Below, piece by piece: positions 1-12,639 of a stretch of 64,000 bases of DNA. Under the pieces are notes generated by a model. The model did no database searches. It saw nothing but the letters and a program-made list of their open reading frames with translations, and had not been told where the DNA came from. The first letter of the stretch is position 1. Every line of letters starts with the position of its first letter. Position numbers and translations under genes: made by a program. Source of the stretch: Annona cherimola (lineage: Eukaryota; Streptophyta; Magnoliopsida; Magnoliales; Annonaceae); the NCBI GenBank assembly GCA_030490835.1, contig CM059975.1, positions 60,379,174 through 60,443,173 on the forward strand, given 5' to 3'.

Positions 1-399
1 GAAAGTAAAATATTTGCTTGTAAATGCCTTGTATGAATATGATACTGCTAAGATAAGAAATGGGTTAAATAATAAGTGCTTGTATGCTAAGAGTTGATGG
101 ATCCTTGTTATTGACATAGAATAAAAAGGACATGATTAGGTCAAGAGGACTTTTAATGTAGAAAAGCAAGTTGAGATGTTATGAATGATATGTGCAATTG
201 ATTACAAGTGTATTGTCGCTTGTAAAATGAATAGAGTGAAATGAAAATAAATGAAATGATGATGAAACAAAAAAAATTTGGACGAGATCCAATTAAGAAC
301 CCGCCGCGTGATCAGGGCAACAATCCTGATTCACATTTACCAATTGATAAGATCTTGGAGTAAGGCTTAGGATGTGACGTCTCGGGTTGGGGCGCCACA
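1..399 (+). mobile_element. LTR-A, 3' end of a long LTR, cut by window edge
   Basis: The last 120 bases closely match the ends of two other copies in this window (12516-12634 on plus, 52786-52910 on minus). All carry the block starting near GATCCAATTAAG and ending in a CGCCACA-type terminus. The upstream part also matches 52910-53300 read on the minus strand. The copy ends at 399 and a LINE-like sequence follows directly. No coding sequence is seen. The family is unnamed here; TG...CA ends and 5-bp target duplications in the other copies identify it as an LTR. Confidence 0.75.
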
Positions 400-1435
400 G
401 AAACTCAAGTTTGAGAGTTTTCTGGGTGTGGATCCAGATGATAAGAGAGCGGGATTAGCCCTTCTCTAGAACGAGGACTTTGGTTTTAAGATCAAAAGCT
501 ACTCAAATTACCATATTGATGCAGATATAGGGGTAGAGATTGATGGGTTTCTATAGTCATCTTGACATCCACATAAGAAAGGAGGGCTAGAATCTCCTTT
601 CTCAACTTCGTAATCAATCTAGTGCACCATGGCTCATCATGGGAGACTTTAATGAAGTGGTGGGAACTATAGTACAGGAGCTGCAGGTCAAGACCTAAAT
701 ATTAAATGGATCTTTTCTGTGAAATGATTGACAATTACAACATATTAGACTTAGGTTTCGTTGGCCCTCCCATGACTTGAAGAAATAATTGAAGAGTGCA
801 TAGGGTGGAGGCATGATTACACCGAGCTTCGATTACTCAAAAATGGTTAACTCAGTTCCCATTCGCAAAGGTTTATCATTTCTCTAGAGTCATGTTTGAT
901 CACCACTCTATTTAGCTAATTCTAAATGCTACGCAGGATAAGAAAAAACTAAAGTGAGACTTTAAGTATGAGCTATTCTTGGCCAGAGATAAAGAAGTTC
1001 ACCATATTATTGATCATATCTGGGTCATAAACAATCGGGTAGGATCCCTACCATGTGAAACCTTGTTGGGGAAAATTTAAAAGTGCAGTATTAAGTTATC
1101 AAAATGGAATAAGACAATAGAGGTTGTATTAGCCAGGCCATAGATGAGAAATAGAGTGAATTACATAATCTCAACTCTTAAACACATTTGACCAGAGAGA
1201 CGAAGCAATTAAAGGGGTTCAGCAAACAAATTCGTTTTTTCTTAGAGGAGGAAGAGGTGTTATGGAGGCAAATAGCAAAGGTTCACAAACTCTAACATGA
1301 GGATAGAAATACTACCTTTTCCATGGAATGACATCTAACAGAAGACATTATAACTTTATTCAGGCTCTCATTGATTGTGATACTCAGAACAAATGTGACT
1401 CATACATGCAATCTAGGCATGTAATTATTGTTAAT
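400..1435 (+). pseudogene. Decayed LINE (L1-type) ORF2 endonuclease segment
   Basis: Translation of the plus strand in shifting frames gives the plant L1 endonuclease signature. A WLIMGDFNEV stretch lies near 627-656, followed by a segment like LGFVGPPMTW near 750-777, and then an FFLEEEEVLWRQ...FFHGMTSNRR stretch near 1240-1340 that matches the linker between endonuclease and reverse transcriptase. Stops and frameshifts are frequent, so it is a dead copy. The reverse transcriptase domain itself is not present: LTR-A sequence starts at about 1440. It sits between two LTR-A segments. Confidence 0.65.
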
Positions 1436-1439
1436 TATA

Positions 1440-3640
1440 TAATTGAAGTGGATGGATGAGATTAAGGCTAGTAATCAAGTGAGGTGGTTAAGTTAATCAC
1501 CTTAGCCCAATAAGAGTTAATGTGCTCAAAAAGGACAAAATGATGTATGGAAATTATGTTGTGGCATGATTTTCAATTCCATTAATTATGATTAAGTTGA
1601 TGATAAAGATGGGATAAATTGGGTCATTATTTGGAAAATTCATAACTTGACGCCCATAAGGCGGATTGACGTGAAATTTGAAAGGTAAGCACATGTTGGC
1701 ATGCTTTACTTCATGAATGGTATGGATTATGTTAATCATGATTGGATTATAGTGATAATGATTTAATTTCATAAATTTTCAAGAGATAATTTCAAATGAT
1801 CATATCTTGTATTAGAAAGGTCATTTTGGGATAAAAATTGTTATGAACGGCTAAAGCAAAGTGCTCTATCATGTGGATGAATTTGATTAAGCTAAATCCC
1901 ATAAGAAAATACTTAAACACTTATTGTTAAAACCCTTTGACTTTTTGCCTCAAAAAGTGGTTTTGAATTAATGCAAAAGTCAATGCAATTAAGGGTGCAA
2001 ATGAAGTGTCTCAAGGAGAGAATTTCGAGCAATATTTGCAATTTCAAAAAATTTAAAAATGCTTGGAAATAGGGCTTCATGTAGGCATGTTCAAGGGATA
2101 ACAATATTTGGACAATTTTGTCCTCACAAAATGCCAAAAGGAGTAGCCCATGTGAACGTAACCAAGGGGGCAAGTTAGGGATTGATTTTTGGTATTTTAA
2201 AAAAATTATTTAAAGGAAAGTCAAGGAGGTTTCTTGGGCAGCAAGAAAGAAAGAAATAAAAAGGAAAAAGGGGCAGTGGCTGGCCATTCAAGCCAAGGAA
2301 GAGAGAGAGAGAGAGAGAAGAAGAAGAGAGAAGAGAAAGAAGGCAGCTTGAAGATTTCTTAGGGGGGTAATTCCTCTCCAAAATCTAGGTATGTAATGGT
2401 TTATTAACATGTTCTAAGTTTAAATATTCCTAATTAAATAGGTTCATTTATAAATTTTTATTTAGTTATTAATCAACTCATGCTATCTAACCTATACTCA
2501 TACGTAGTAAATCTGGAATAGGAAAGACAAATAAGAAAGAAATAGTAAATTAACCAGTTTTTACATAAAAATTTGTGTGTGTTCTCATAATAGGGTGATT
2601 AAAGATATAACCAATTTTAAGCTTAAAAGGATAAGTATGTTGCAAATTAAAAATTCGAGAAAATCAACCTAAACAGGGTTGAACAAGTGTCAGGATCAGC
2701 TGCACCAAATGATTTTTAATGATTTTTATACAAGTGTTTTTTAGCTAAAACTTTTATATGATATAGAAGACATCCTTGATATCACTTTAAAAAAATAAAA
2801 ATTAATTTTTTAAGGGTATAAATATACCTAATAATTAACGTGATTTGACTCATTTGAAAATCGATGCTGCTGTCCAACAGAGTAAAAATATCAAAATAAA
2901 TATAAATACTTAATATTTTGTACTGAAATTAATTATTTTGGTTAATTAATGAATTATTAAAGTATAATATAAATTTCAAATTTAAATTCCTTGATTTAAT
3001 TATAATTCAAAAATTAGAGAAATCAGTGTGTTTGATTTCAGCATTATGGACAAATTGAGGAATAAATCAAAATAAATGTTAAATTTCAGATTTTTTAGAT
3101 AGAATTTAACTTATACTGGGATATAAACAAGTTTAATGAGTGATTATAAGGGTTTAACCTATTAGATGTGGATTTTGAAATGAATGGATTCTATGGAAGC
3201 ACAAGTTATATCAATATGTGAATTGAAAAATAGACACCCAACTTGAAAGACAAGTGGTTTAAGTAAGTTAATAAAAACCATGTGGGATGAAAAACTATAT
3301 GATGTGCAAACATATGGAATTATGATTATGAATGCAATGTCATTCTTATGTATATAGGCAAAGGCAAAGAAAAGATTGACGAAAGAAACGGAAGTGGATT
3401 TAGGTAAGCAAGTAAGACTTTTGAAAATGATATTTTATTCTCAAATACTAAAATGCTTTCAAATGGTTTCACTTTAAATATTTCTAAAGTTATTTAAGGG
3501 TAGTCATCCCTTCATCCCTTTACTTCATAAGCACTTTGATTACCGCTCTTATTGAAATGATTGATTAAATTCTTCTCTATTTGGAGTATTAATTATTTAT
3601 CTTTATTTATGTATCTTTATTATGCTGAACAGGGGTATGA
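1440..3640 (+). mobile_element. LTR-A, partial copy (5' two thirds)
   Basis: Bases 1620-1850 (around CATAACTTGACGCC and AGAAAGGTCATTTTGGGAT) match the LTR-A copy at 58860-59100 in reverse. Bases 3395-3600 (around GGTAAGCAAG and TTATTTAAGGGTAGTCATCCC) match 55800-55960 in reverse. A GA-rich leader-like tract lies at 2255-2345. The left end is not the canonical TGTGAAACC and the match fades after about 3640, so both ends are truncated. Short reading frames inside show no recognisable domain. Confidence 0.6.
2300..2319. repeat. (GA)n microsatellite
   Basis: An uninterrupted GA run followed by GAA/GAG-rich sequence, in the purine-rich leader segment of the LTR-A copy. Confidence 0.85.
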
Positions 3641-4040
3641 GTTTAGGGATGGTTCAAATTACATGAATTATTACCCATATTTTGTATCATCTAAAAATTA
3701 ATTTTTATTTTCACTGAGTGATATTCAGAATATATTATATATCATATAAAATATTTAGATGAAAATTTTTTGTGTACAAATTATTGAAAATCAATTAGTG
3801 CAATTGATCCTAAAAGTTGTTCTATCCTGTTCGAGCTAATCTTCCATCATTTGTAATTTACAAATTACAAATCGTTTTAAGATGAAACTTTGGTTGTTCC
3901 TTAATGATAATATTATTAGTTCTCACACAAATTTTCATGCTAAAAATCATTCATTTACTATTTCTTTTATATTTTTCTTTTCAGTTCCAAATTTGCTACA
4001 TGGATGGTGTAACTTAGGTTATAATAATTATAATTGTTAG

Positions 4041-4158
4041 TTTAAACCACCAGTCACATATCTGATTACAGATTTAACACATATATCATAGAAAATAACT
4101 TTAAATCACTAATCACATATCTAATTACAGATTTAACATATATATCATAGAAAATAAC
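4041..4158. repeat. 59-bp tandem duplication
   Basis: Two adjacent units, both starting TTTAAA and ending in AGAAAATAAC, with a few substitutions between them. Confidence 0.8.
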
Positions 4159-4767
4159 TTACTAAGCCTTAATCCAACGATTTAGATCATGAGATTACAT
4201 TTTTAATTAAACTTTTAACAGTTTAGATTAACTAGTTACACTATCCACTAATACAAGGATTCTTGAGACAGATTTGCAAATGCTCAAATATAATCATCTA
4301 TCAAGGTTTCCACACATGATCTAACATCATTTCTCTATGTAAAATTTCATTTTAGACACATCTAATGGTTTGGATTATCCAGAATGTGCATGAATCATGG
4401 GTTGAAGGGTTGAGATCATCTTCTTGCTGTTCAACGGTATAGGATCTGTTTGGGCCCACTTTGATCATAATTTTAGGCAGAATTGTTCCCAAATAATAGC
4501 CCCTAATTATGTCTATGTTCAAGTATCAAAAATCCCCAATTCATAGATTCAATTCGACCTCCATCAGATTTAATAAATCTGATTTCTTAGGACAATAGTT
4601 TCCTCTCTTCAAATCTGAAATTTTTCTCCCAATTCAATGGTCCAAATTGATCTCTGCCCTTGATCTTTTCTTAATATAGAAATTAAGACATAAAATAAAA
4701 AACAACCAACCTAGATGATGATGTTTGATGGTTGAGATCACTTGGTCAAGGTCTCATCTCCTCTTCT

Positions 4768-4771
<4 letters not shown>

Positions 4772-4802
<31 letters not shown>
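4772..4802. repeat. (TC)n microsatellite
   Basis: Simple dinucleotide run of about 15 units. Confidence 0.95.
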
Positions 4803-4805
<3 letters not shown>

Positions 4806-5269
4806 TCTCTACTCTCCATTTCCATCTAAAATGAGTCATACCCTTTTATAAGTTGCAGAAATTTTTCAACAAAGGAAGAGATAAGTAGTCATTTTTAATT
4901 AATTAATTAATTAATTTTGGCTAATAGGAAGTCATCTGCCCCTTTTCTAGAAGATCAACTTTGACTTGTACCATTTGAACTCCACAGGCCTGCATTGCTA
5001 GAATTATTTTTTATTTTACAGTTTCATCCCTTTCTTATTATTTATTTTATACTTCCAAGTTGCTAAAATTTATAATTTCACACTCAATTTATTGTAAAAT
5101 ATCAAAATACCCCTTCTTAGCTTCAAAACCTTTCCAAATTGATACTAATGACATATTTGAATATATTCTAAATATTAAGAGAAAATTCAAATATTTGAAA
5201 TGTTATTATACAAAAATTTTAAAAATATATTTATTATGTACACATATTTGCAAAAATATCAATTTTCTT

Positions 5270-6461
5270 CTTGATTTAAAACAGGGAGTTTACAACTCTC
5301 CATCCAAATCAACATGAAAATTTACAAGGATCTTAGTGATCCAGGTGCCATATAGCAAGACTCCCCCTAGATTTTCTTTCTTAAGCTCTAATGCATCCAA
5401 GAACAATCATGACAAGTTGACTTTAACCCTATTTTACACTTTCCACGGTATCTCCGCCTCTTGAGGATTGAGTTGATTTCTTCCTCCACCTTTAGAATAA
5501 ATGCAATAAGCTATGAGTAACTGCAAGACTCTCAACTGAGGTGGCAAATCCATGTAATGCAGGATTTTTATACTAGTGTAGTATTTGTTGCTTCTGGTTA
5601 AATGGTTGTACATGCGAGTTAGTGTAAGGCCTGTAGGAAGTGGATCTTCAAACATAAGAACACCGAGGATGTGGCTTACCGTATTACGTGCATTGAACTC
5701 ACTAATTCCCTGTGTATCTTCTAGATTAATTTCCACTCATTTAACATATGTGTTGAAGTTTTCTAGATCCCATAGGTAGTAAAGCAACCTGGTGAGATCG
5801 GTATAGATCTTCCTATCTTCTTTTAACAGGGCGGTCCAACCCTAAAAGTCTAACAACTCTTCAATGCTAAACTCATACTCGTTTAGGAAGTTGAAGTCAA
5901 TGATTTTTTATGGGAAAGTCTTTCATTCATACAAATGCTTGTAAAAGCGATTATGTTACCGCTTATTCCTGAAATACTCAATCGGTATTTTTAAGACTTG
6001 ACCCTTTGTAGCCAGAGTAACCTTCTCTTCCCCACAATCTCTACACTTTCAAAAATATCCTCTTGTGTTGCTTCTCTAAGAAGAGATGTAGATGGGTTAC
6101 CTTTCCAAAACCGGACCTGGTGACTCGTAGATGTTGTAGTGACATCCCAAGGCCTCTCGGCCGAAGTTCGTTGACGCCTAGGCATGTCTTCTCGGGTGTT
6201 AGACTTGGAAGGTCTTGAAACAGGAAGCTTTAAGGGTTTGGAGATGGCTTTGGATGCCATTTGAGAAATAGGACGATTAACTTGAGAGTATGAAAAGATT
6301 GGAAGATTAGGGATCAAAAAACAAAGTCTAAGAGTGGAGATCTTGGAATATTCAAGCTTGGAAGATGATAAAAATGGGAGCCGAAAGTGGAATGAGGAGA
6401 GAAAAATGAATGAGGTCGACGATTTGGTGCCTAAAATGGGGCTAGCCGAAACGACGCCCAC
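5270..6461 (-). pseudogene. Extra frame downstream of copia pol; resembles plant 'putative transposon protein' domain
   Basis: On the minus strand a frame from an ATG at 6461 has a basic, proline-rich N-terminal part (a second Met, MASKAISK, at about 6260). After several stops and frame changes it continues as a helical domain through 5434-5736. Recognisable pieces are an IYTDLTRL-like stretch, LTLTRMYNHL, LLIAYCIYSKGG and, near 5290-5390, GVLLYGTWITKI followed by FHVDLDGE. Their order and spacing resemble the plant domain usually named 'putative plant transposon protein' (Transposase_32-like). It lies about 200 bases past the end of the minus-strand copia pol and in the same orientation, which is the env-like slot of SIRE-type elements. 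Function unknown; the copy is broken. Confidence 0.5.
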
Positions 6462-6649
6462 AGAGTCGACTTCAGTGAAGTCGACTTGGGATGAGTAGAG
6501 TCAACTTCGCTCCACTGACCCAAGCATAAATATATACTATTACTTACTCATTTCGCTCATTTCATACAAACATAACATGTTATCAAACATATCAATCATG
6601 AATAATATATATTAGCACCAATTTTGTACCAGTTTCATACTTCAATATC

Positions 6650-9600
6650 AATCATACCTTTTCATTCTTAATTTTATAAAATGAATCAATTCCCAATGGT
6701 TTAGTAGAAATATCTGCAATTTGGTATTCAGTTTTGACATATTCTAAGTAAATATCATGATTTTCAACATGTTCTCTAATAAAGTGATATCTAACATCTA
6801 TGCATTTAGTTCTAAAATATAATATGAGATTCTTAGTTAAGCAAATAGCACTTATATTATCACATCCAATAAGTATACTTTGTACTTTATCCCAAAATCT
6901 TTAAGTTGTTATCTCATTCAAAGCAATTGGGCACAACGACTCCCGACAGCTATATATTCGGCTTCTGCAGTAGATAAAACAACACTAGTTTGTTTTCTTG
7001 AAAACCATGAAACCATAATATTTCTTAAAAATTGACATATTTCACTAGTACTTTTTCTATCTACCTTGTAACCGGCGAAATCCGCATCCAAATAGTCGAT
7101 TATATCAAATGTTAGCCCTTAGGGTACCATAGGCCGAAGTTGGTAGTATCAATCAAATATCTAAAAATTCTTTTTACAACTACCATATGAGATTCTTTGG
7201 GATTTGATTAGAATCTAAAACACATGAAAACACTAAACAATATATCCGGTCTTGATACAGTTAAATATAATAAAGATCCTATCATGCTTCTATATAATTT
7301 CTAATCAACTTGTTTACCTTTTTCATCTTTATCAGTCTTAATGTTAAACTCATGGGAGTATTTACTCCTTTGTTATTTTTTATTCTAAATTTCTTGAGCA
7401 TTTCCTTGATATACTTAGATTGATTTATGAAAATTTCTTTATTTAGTTGCTTGATTTGTGATCCAAGAAAGAAATTGAGTTCACCTATCATGCTCATTTC
7501 AAATTCATTCTGCATAAGCTTGGAAAATTCTTGACATATAAGTTCATTAGTAGCACCAAAAATAATATCATTTACATAAATTTGAACAATTAAGATATTT
7601 TTTCCTTTGTATTTAATGAATAGGATAGTGTCTACTTTTCCTTGTTGAAATTCATGATCAATCAAAAATTTACTTAGTCTTTTATACCAAACTCTTAGAA
7701 CTTGTTTTAGTCCATACAAAGCTTTGGTCAACTTATAAACGAATTTGGATTGATTTTTTTCCTAAAATCACTGGAAGTTGTTCAACATACACCTCTTCAT
7801 TAAGATATTCATTCAAAAATGCACTTCTAACATTCATTTGAAACAACTTGAAACCCATATGAGATGCAAATGCTAGTAAAATGCGTATGACTTCTAATCT
7901 AGCCACGGGGGCATATGATTCTTTAAAATCAATTCTTTTCTTTTAAGAATACCCCTTGGCCATCAGTCTAGCTTTATTTCATAAAACGAGTCTACTTTTA
8001 TCTAATTTATTCCTAAATACTCATTTAGTACCAATAACCATGTAGTCTTTAAGTCTAGGAACTACGTGTCATACTTAGTTCATTTCAAACTAATTTAGCT
8101 CTTCTTGCATAACAATAATCCAATTTTCATCATTAAGAGCTTGATTAATTGAATTTGGTTGTATTTTGGATACAAAGGCAAAATATCCGCATATATTTTG
8201 CCTAGAGCTTTTAGTTTTTACTCCTTCATATATGTCACCAATCACTTGTTCAATTGGATGATCATTTTTTAATTTCAAATATTTGGGAGGTTTGTGGAGA
8301 ACATTACCATCACTTACCTCCTTGTCACGACTTTGACTTTACTTAGGATCTTCTCCTCCTTTCTTTTTCACTTATAGATTTTCAAAATTCTTAGATAGAT
8401 CATCTGCATTACTTAGCTCATCCTCCTTCTTAGGAGTTGAGTTAAATTAATCAAATATAACATGAATAGATTCTTCTACAACTTAGTTCCTTTTATTAAA
8501 AACTCTATATGTTTTACTATTTGATAAATATCCAATAAATATTGCTTCATCACTTTTTGCATTTAATTTGCTAAGATTTTCTTTCCCATTATAACATGAA
8601 AATTTAAAATATTTGATTTTCTACCTTTCCATAGTTCATAAGGGGTCTTTTTCAAAATTTCTCTAATGGTAACTCGATTCAAGACATGACAAGCTATACT
8701 TACAGCTTCACCACAAAATTTCTTGGATATTTTGCTTTCATTTAGCATAGTCCTACCTATCTCTTATGTTGTTCTATTTTTCCTTTCAACTGTTTTATTT
8801 TGTTAAAGGATTCTAAGTGGTGAAAATGTATGATGAAGTCTTTTTTTATTGCAAAATTCTATGAAGCGTTTGTTTTCAAATTTACCACCATTGTCACTTC
8901 TAATTGATATTATTGTATTTTGTTTTTTATTTTGCACCAATTTTAAAAAATTCAAAGACATAGAGAATGTTTCATCTTTGTTAGCTAATAGCATTATCCA
9001 TGTGAACCTTGGCAAATCGTCTACAATAATGAAAACATACTTCTTTCCATCAAGGATCAAAATATCATATGGTTTATAAAGATCCATGTGTAGCAATTCA
9101 AGTGGTCTTGAGGTTAAAACTTCATTTTTAGGTGAAAATGACACCTTTGATTGTTTGGATACTTGATCAGCCTTACAAATTGTCTTTATCACATTTTAAT
9201 TTTGGTAACTCATCTACCTAACTCTTTTTTCATAGAGTCTTAATGTTTAATATATTTGTATGCCCGAGTCTTTTATGTCATACCCATAGATCGTTATCAA
9301 CAACCATAAGACATTTTCCATCCAATTTATCAAGTGAAACCAAATATATTTTTATGTCTTTTACTACTAAATACTATGTGATCTCCATCAAGAACATTGC
9401 ATATAGATGATTCAAACATAACTTTATAACCTTTGTCATATAATTGGGTGATACTCATTAAGTTGTATTTGAATCCTTCAACAAATAATACCTACTTTAT
9501 GTATGTATTTGAAATACCATAAACGGTTTCCTTACTGCTAATTTTATCTTTTTCATTATTCTCAAATGCAATAGTTCCATCGCTGTATGGTTTGAGATCA

Positions 9601-9929
9601 TGAATTAATGCTTTATCCCCCGTCATGTGTCTTAAGTAACTACTACCCATAAACAATGTGCTGTTGGCCTTTGCTCTAAGACAAATCTGTAAAAATAATC
9701 AAATAAAGCTCATATCTTTGGTTCCTATTTTATGGGTCCATTTGGGTTAGTAAGCAATTGAAGTCTATGTTGTTCTACTTCGGAAGGCACAAATCAATGC
9801 TCTTTAGTACTCAGATCAGTTTAACACCTTGATTGTATAAATTTTTTAATTTTGCATTGATATATTTTATGACCAAACTTGTTGTAGAAATTACATACCT
9901 CAAAAATTCTTTGGGGTGGACTCCATGCA
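6650..9929 (-). pseudogene. Copia pol, broken (protease, integrase, RT, RNase H)
   Basis: Minus-strand fragments in order: a second gag zinc knuckle (CNFYNKFGHKIYQC, about 9830-9900), protease near 9610-9690, integrase 9192-8563 (HMDLYKPYD, IIVDDLPRFTW), the RT N-terminal part near 8090-7740, RT 7731-7282 and RNase H to about 6650, ending with an ADISTKPL-like motif. Active sites are damaged. The protease motif reads FMGSSYLRHMTG where the intact relative at 17710 has MDSGCSRHMTG, so the catalytic Asp is lost. The RT box reads YVNDI instead of YVDDI. Many stops and frameshifts confirm a dead copy. Confidence 0.85.
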
Positions 9930-9934
9930 CACTT

Positions 9935-12634
9935 TGTGAAACCCCGATTTGAGACACGTGTATAAAACCCTAGGTTTGTAAACCCCGAGTAATATATTTG
10001 GGAAATGTACATTCAGGAGTATGAAATTATGTGGAAAAAGAGGTTAAAATAATTATTTATGAAATTCGGATGAATAGTGCACGTGAATAGTGCATGTGAA
10101 TAGTACACGTGAATAGTAACTGAGGATTAAGACACGTGATTAAGAGTTAATCACTTGGATTAATTTAATCACAAAAAGACGAAAAAGGATATTTAATCAC
10201 TACAGGACAAAATAGCAATACTTTTTATATTTTAATGAAATTTTGGATTTTAGTGGAAAATTAAAGAAAAATTCATAATTTGCAATCCGGGCGTCGGATT
10301 TCGATGAAAGTTTTTTTGGATGGTTAAAAAATCATGATAAATATGATAAATGGTTTAGGATTTGACAAAAATCATGAATTAAAGGTTAAGATGACGCGTC
10401 AATTGAAGATCAAAAAGCAAACTTGCTTTTTCATTAAATTATGATTGACTTTTGATTAATTTTAATTAATTAAATATCCAAAAATTAAATGCAAATCTGC
10501 ACCAAAGTCAAGGAGGTCAAGGGCATGGGATTTGCATGCGATTTGGGGCCTAGATCAATGGCCCAAAATGAACCTTATCATGAAATCAACGGATGAGATG
10601 AAATTAGCTTAAAAAATCATTTTTAAATAAAATAAAAATAATAAATGAAATGCAGCAAGGGGAGAACGTGGAAGGACAGCTGGAGCTGGCTCTTGGCTCA
10701 AGAAAATTGTATGGATTTTGGAAAAAATTAATTATAATTTAATACATGGAGCAAGGGGGTAAATTATAAAAATGTGAAAAATGAAAGGGTATAAATAGGG
10801 GGCATGGGGGCTTGGGGGACATCCAAGAGGCACCAAATCCAGCTCCCAAGCTTGAGCAAACTCAATTTCCCACCCCCAAATTCGTTCAAAGCCTTGAGAA
10901 AAGGAAGAAGAGAAAGTTGGAGAGAGAAAGTGAGAAGGGAAGAGGGATATCTTCACTTAAGGTAAGTGAATTCTTCCCAAATTTCTTTTGAACGTTAATT
11001 AGGTTAAAACCATGCTTAGATAATGTCTAAGCATGAGAAAATAAGTATAGTTATAATGCTTAATTGGAATTAAGTCAAAACATCAAAAATTTGGAGCAAA
11101 GATAGAGCATTCGGGAAGATAGCAAATGATATATGTAAATAATACTCCAAAAATGATAAATGATGATTTGGGATGTATGATTATGATAAATATGATGTTG
11201 GAATGATGATATATTGATTTCATGATTTTTGGAATTAAGGATTATGCTTAAGTGAATTTATGTTGATTTTTAGTATATGGAGAAAATGATTTATTTAACC
11301 AAGTAAATGATGATAAATTCAAAATGTATGAAATTTTTCATGATATACTAAGCATAAGTTATGTCATGGTATTTTTTATTTTTGGGAAAAATATCAATTT
11401 TTGGAACCCATGAACAGAACCCACGTTGCTGTGAACAGTAACCTCGGGTGAACAGTAAACGTAAACAGTAATTTGCTACAGTGATTTTGCTACAGTTAAC
11501 AGCGTATTTTGAGAAAAAAAATTGAGATTTATTTTTATATATTTATGAGGATATATGGATGGAATTTTTAAAGAATTTATGGAAAAAAATTCATATAAGG
11601 AGGTAATGACCAAGTATATTTATATGATTAACCTCTGTAAAAATGAGGTAATGGATAATTATAAAGCATACATGGGAAGTAAACTAAGACATGGAATGAT
11701 ATAGATAAAATATCATTTTTCCATGTATAGGAAAAGGAAAGGAAAAGGAGGAAGACACGGACTAAGAAGGTAAGCAAGTTCTATGCTTTCTAAAATGTTT
11801 CTAAATGATTGCAAATTGTTTGCTCACATGTTTTATGAATTATTTTTAAGAATGATCATTCCTATAATGCTTTACATGAAATGATTGCTAACTGTTTGTT
11901 AAATTACATTCTAAATGATTTATCAAGTTTTATGGAGCATGTCATGTCGGCATATGTATGTATGAATATGGTGCATAAGGAAGAGGCTTTGGTGGAGGTA
12001 GTAAGCGGATCAAAGAGTCCCCCTTCACTATTGCCAAGTGGCAAGGGCTATGTGCCGGCGGCGTCCTCCCAGAGGTTGGAGGCACAAGGAAAGTCATGAA
12101 TGAATGAATGCATTGCATTCTCATGAAATGCATGAAAAGATTTCTGTCCCATTGGTAATTGATCACTTGGTAAGTGTCTCTTACCAAATGGGGAGAAATG
12201 CATTTGAATGAAAGGAAAATATTTACTTGTCAAAGAAAAAGGCTTGCTTACTGAGTATTATTACTCATATGTGTTTTCAAAATGTCAAAACATGCTATGG
12301 AGCTGATGACCTGCAAATTTAATTCTATGTATGCGTCCAAAGGGACAAATGTATGATAATCATGTTGAAGACATGTTTTATGGATATTACAAACATGATT
12401 GTACTTATGTGAATTATTTCAATAAAAAGAAGATATGAATGGTTTTATGATGATATGGATGAGTTATTATGAATATAGTGTATGCTTAAGTGATGAATGA
12501 AAAGAAAATTTTTTTTGGACCAGATCCAATTAAGTACCCGCCGTGTGATCAAGGCAACAATCCTGACTCACGTTTACCAATCGACAAGATCCCGGAGTAA
12601 GGACTATATGGACGCCTCGGTTCGGGGCGCCACA
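9935..12634 (+). mobile_element. LTR-A solo LTR (2.7 kb)
   Basis: Begins TGTGAAACCCCG and ends GGGGCGCCACA. It is flanked by a perfect 5-bp duplication, CACTT, at 9930-9934 and 12635-12639. Removing it rejoins the zinc-knuckle region of the minus-strand copia gag, which proves it inserted there. It holds a TATA box (TATAAATAG, 10790-10798) followed by a leader rich in GAGAAAG. No primer-binding site, internal domain or second LTR is present, so this is a solo LTR left by recombination. Short frames inside (for example 11881-12099) show nothing recognisable. Confidence 0.88.
10790..10798 (+). promoter_or_regulatory. TATA box of LTR-A
   Basis: TATAAATAG lies just ahead of a purine-rich leader (about 10865-10960) inside the LTR. 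The minus-strand copy has an equivalent ATATAAGAAGGG near 58224-58237. Confidence 0.6.
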
Positions 12635-12639
12635 CACTT

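Larger units (their letters stand above)
3641..5269. other. AT-rich non-coding stretch
   Basis: No gene recognised. It holds a 59-bp tandem duplication (4041-4099 and 4100-4158, units sharing CACATATCT and CATAGAAAATAACTT), a CT run at 4772-4802 and an AATT run near 4895-4916. On the minus strand a TATA-like TTATAAAAGGG (about 4833-4843) is followed by a GAGA-rich leader, which resembles an LTR or gene promoter, but no transcript body is recognisable. Confidence 0.6.

Noticed and set aside
2175..2381. 68-codon Ser/Leu-rich frame on the minus strand
   Set aside because: Product of the GA microsatellite and purine-rich leader of LTR-A.
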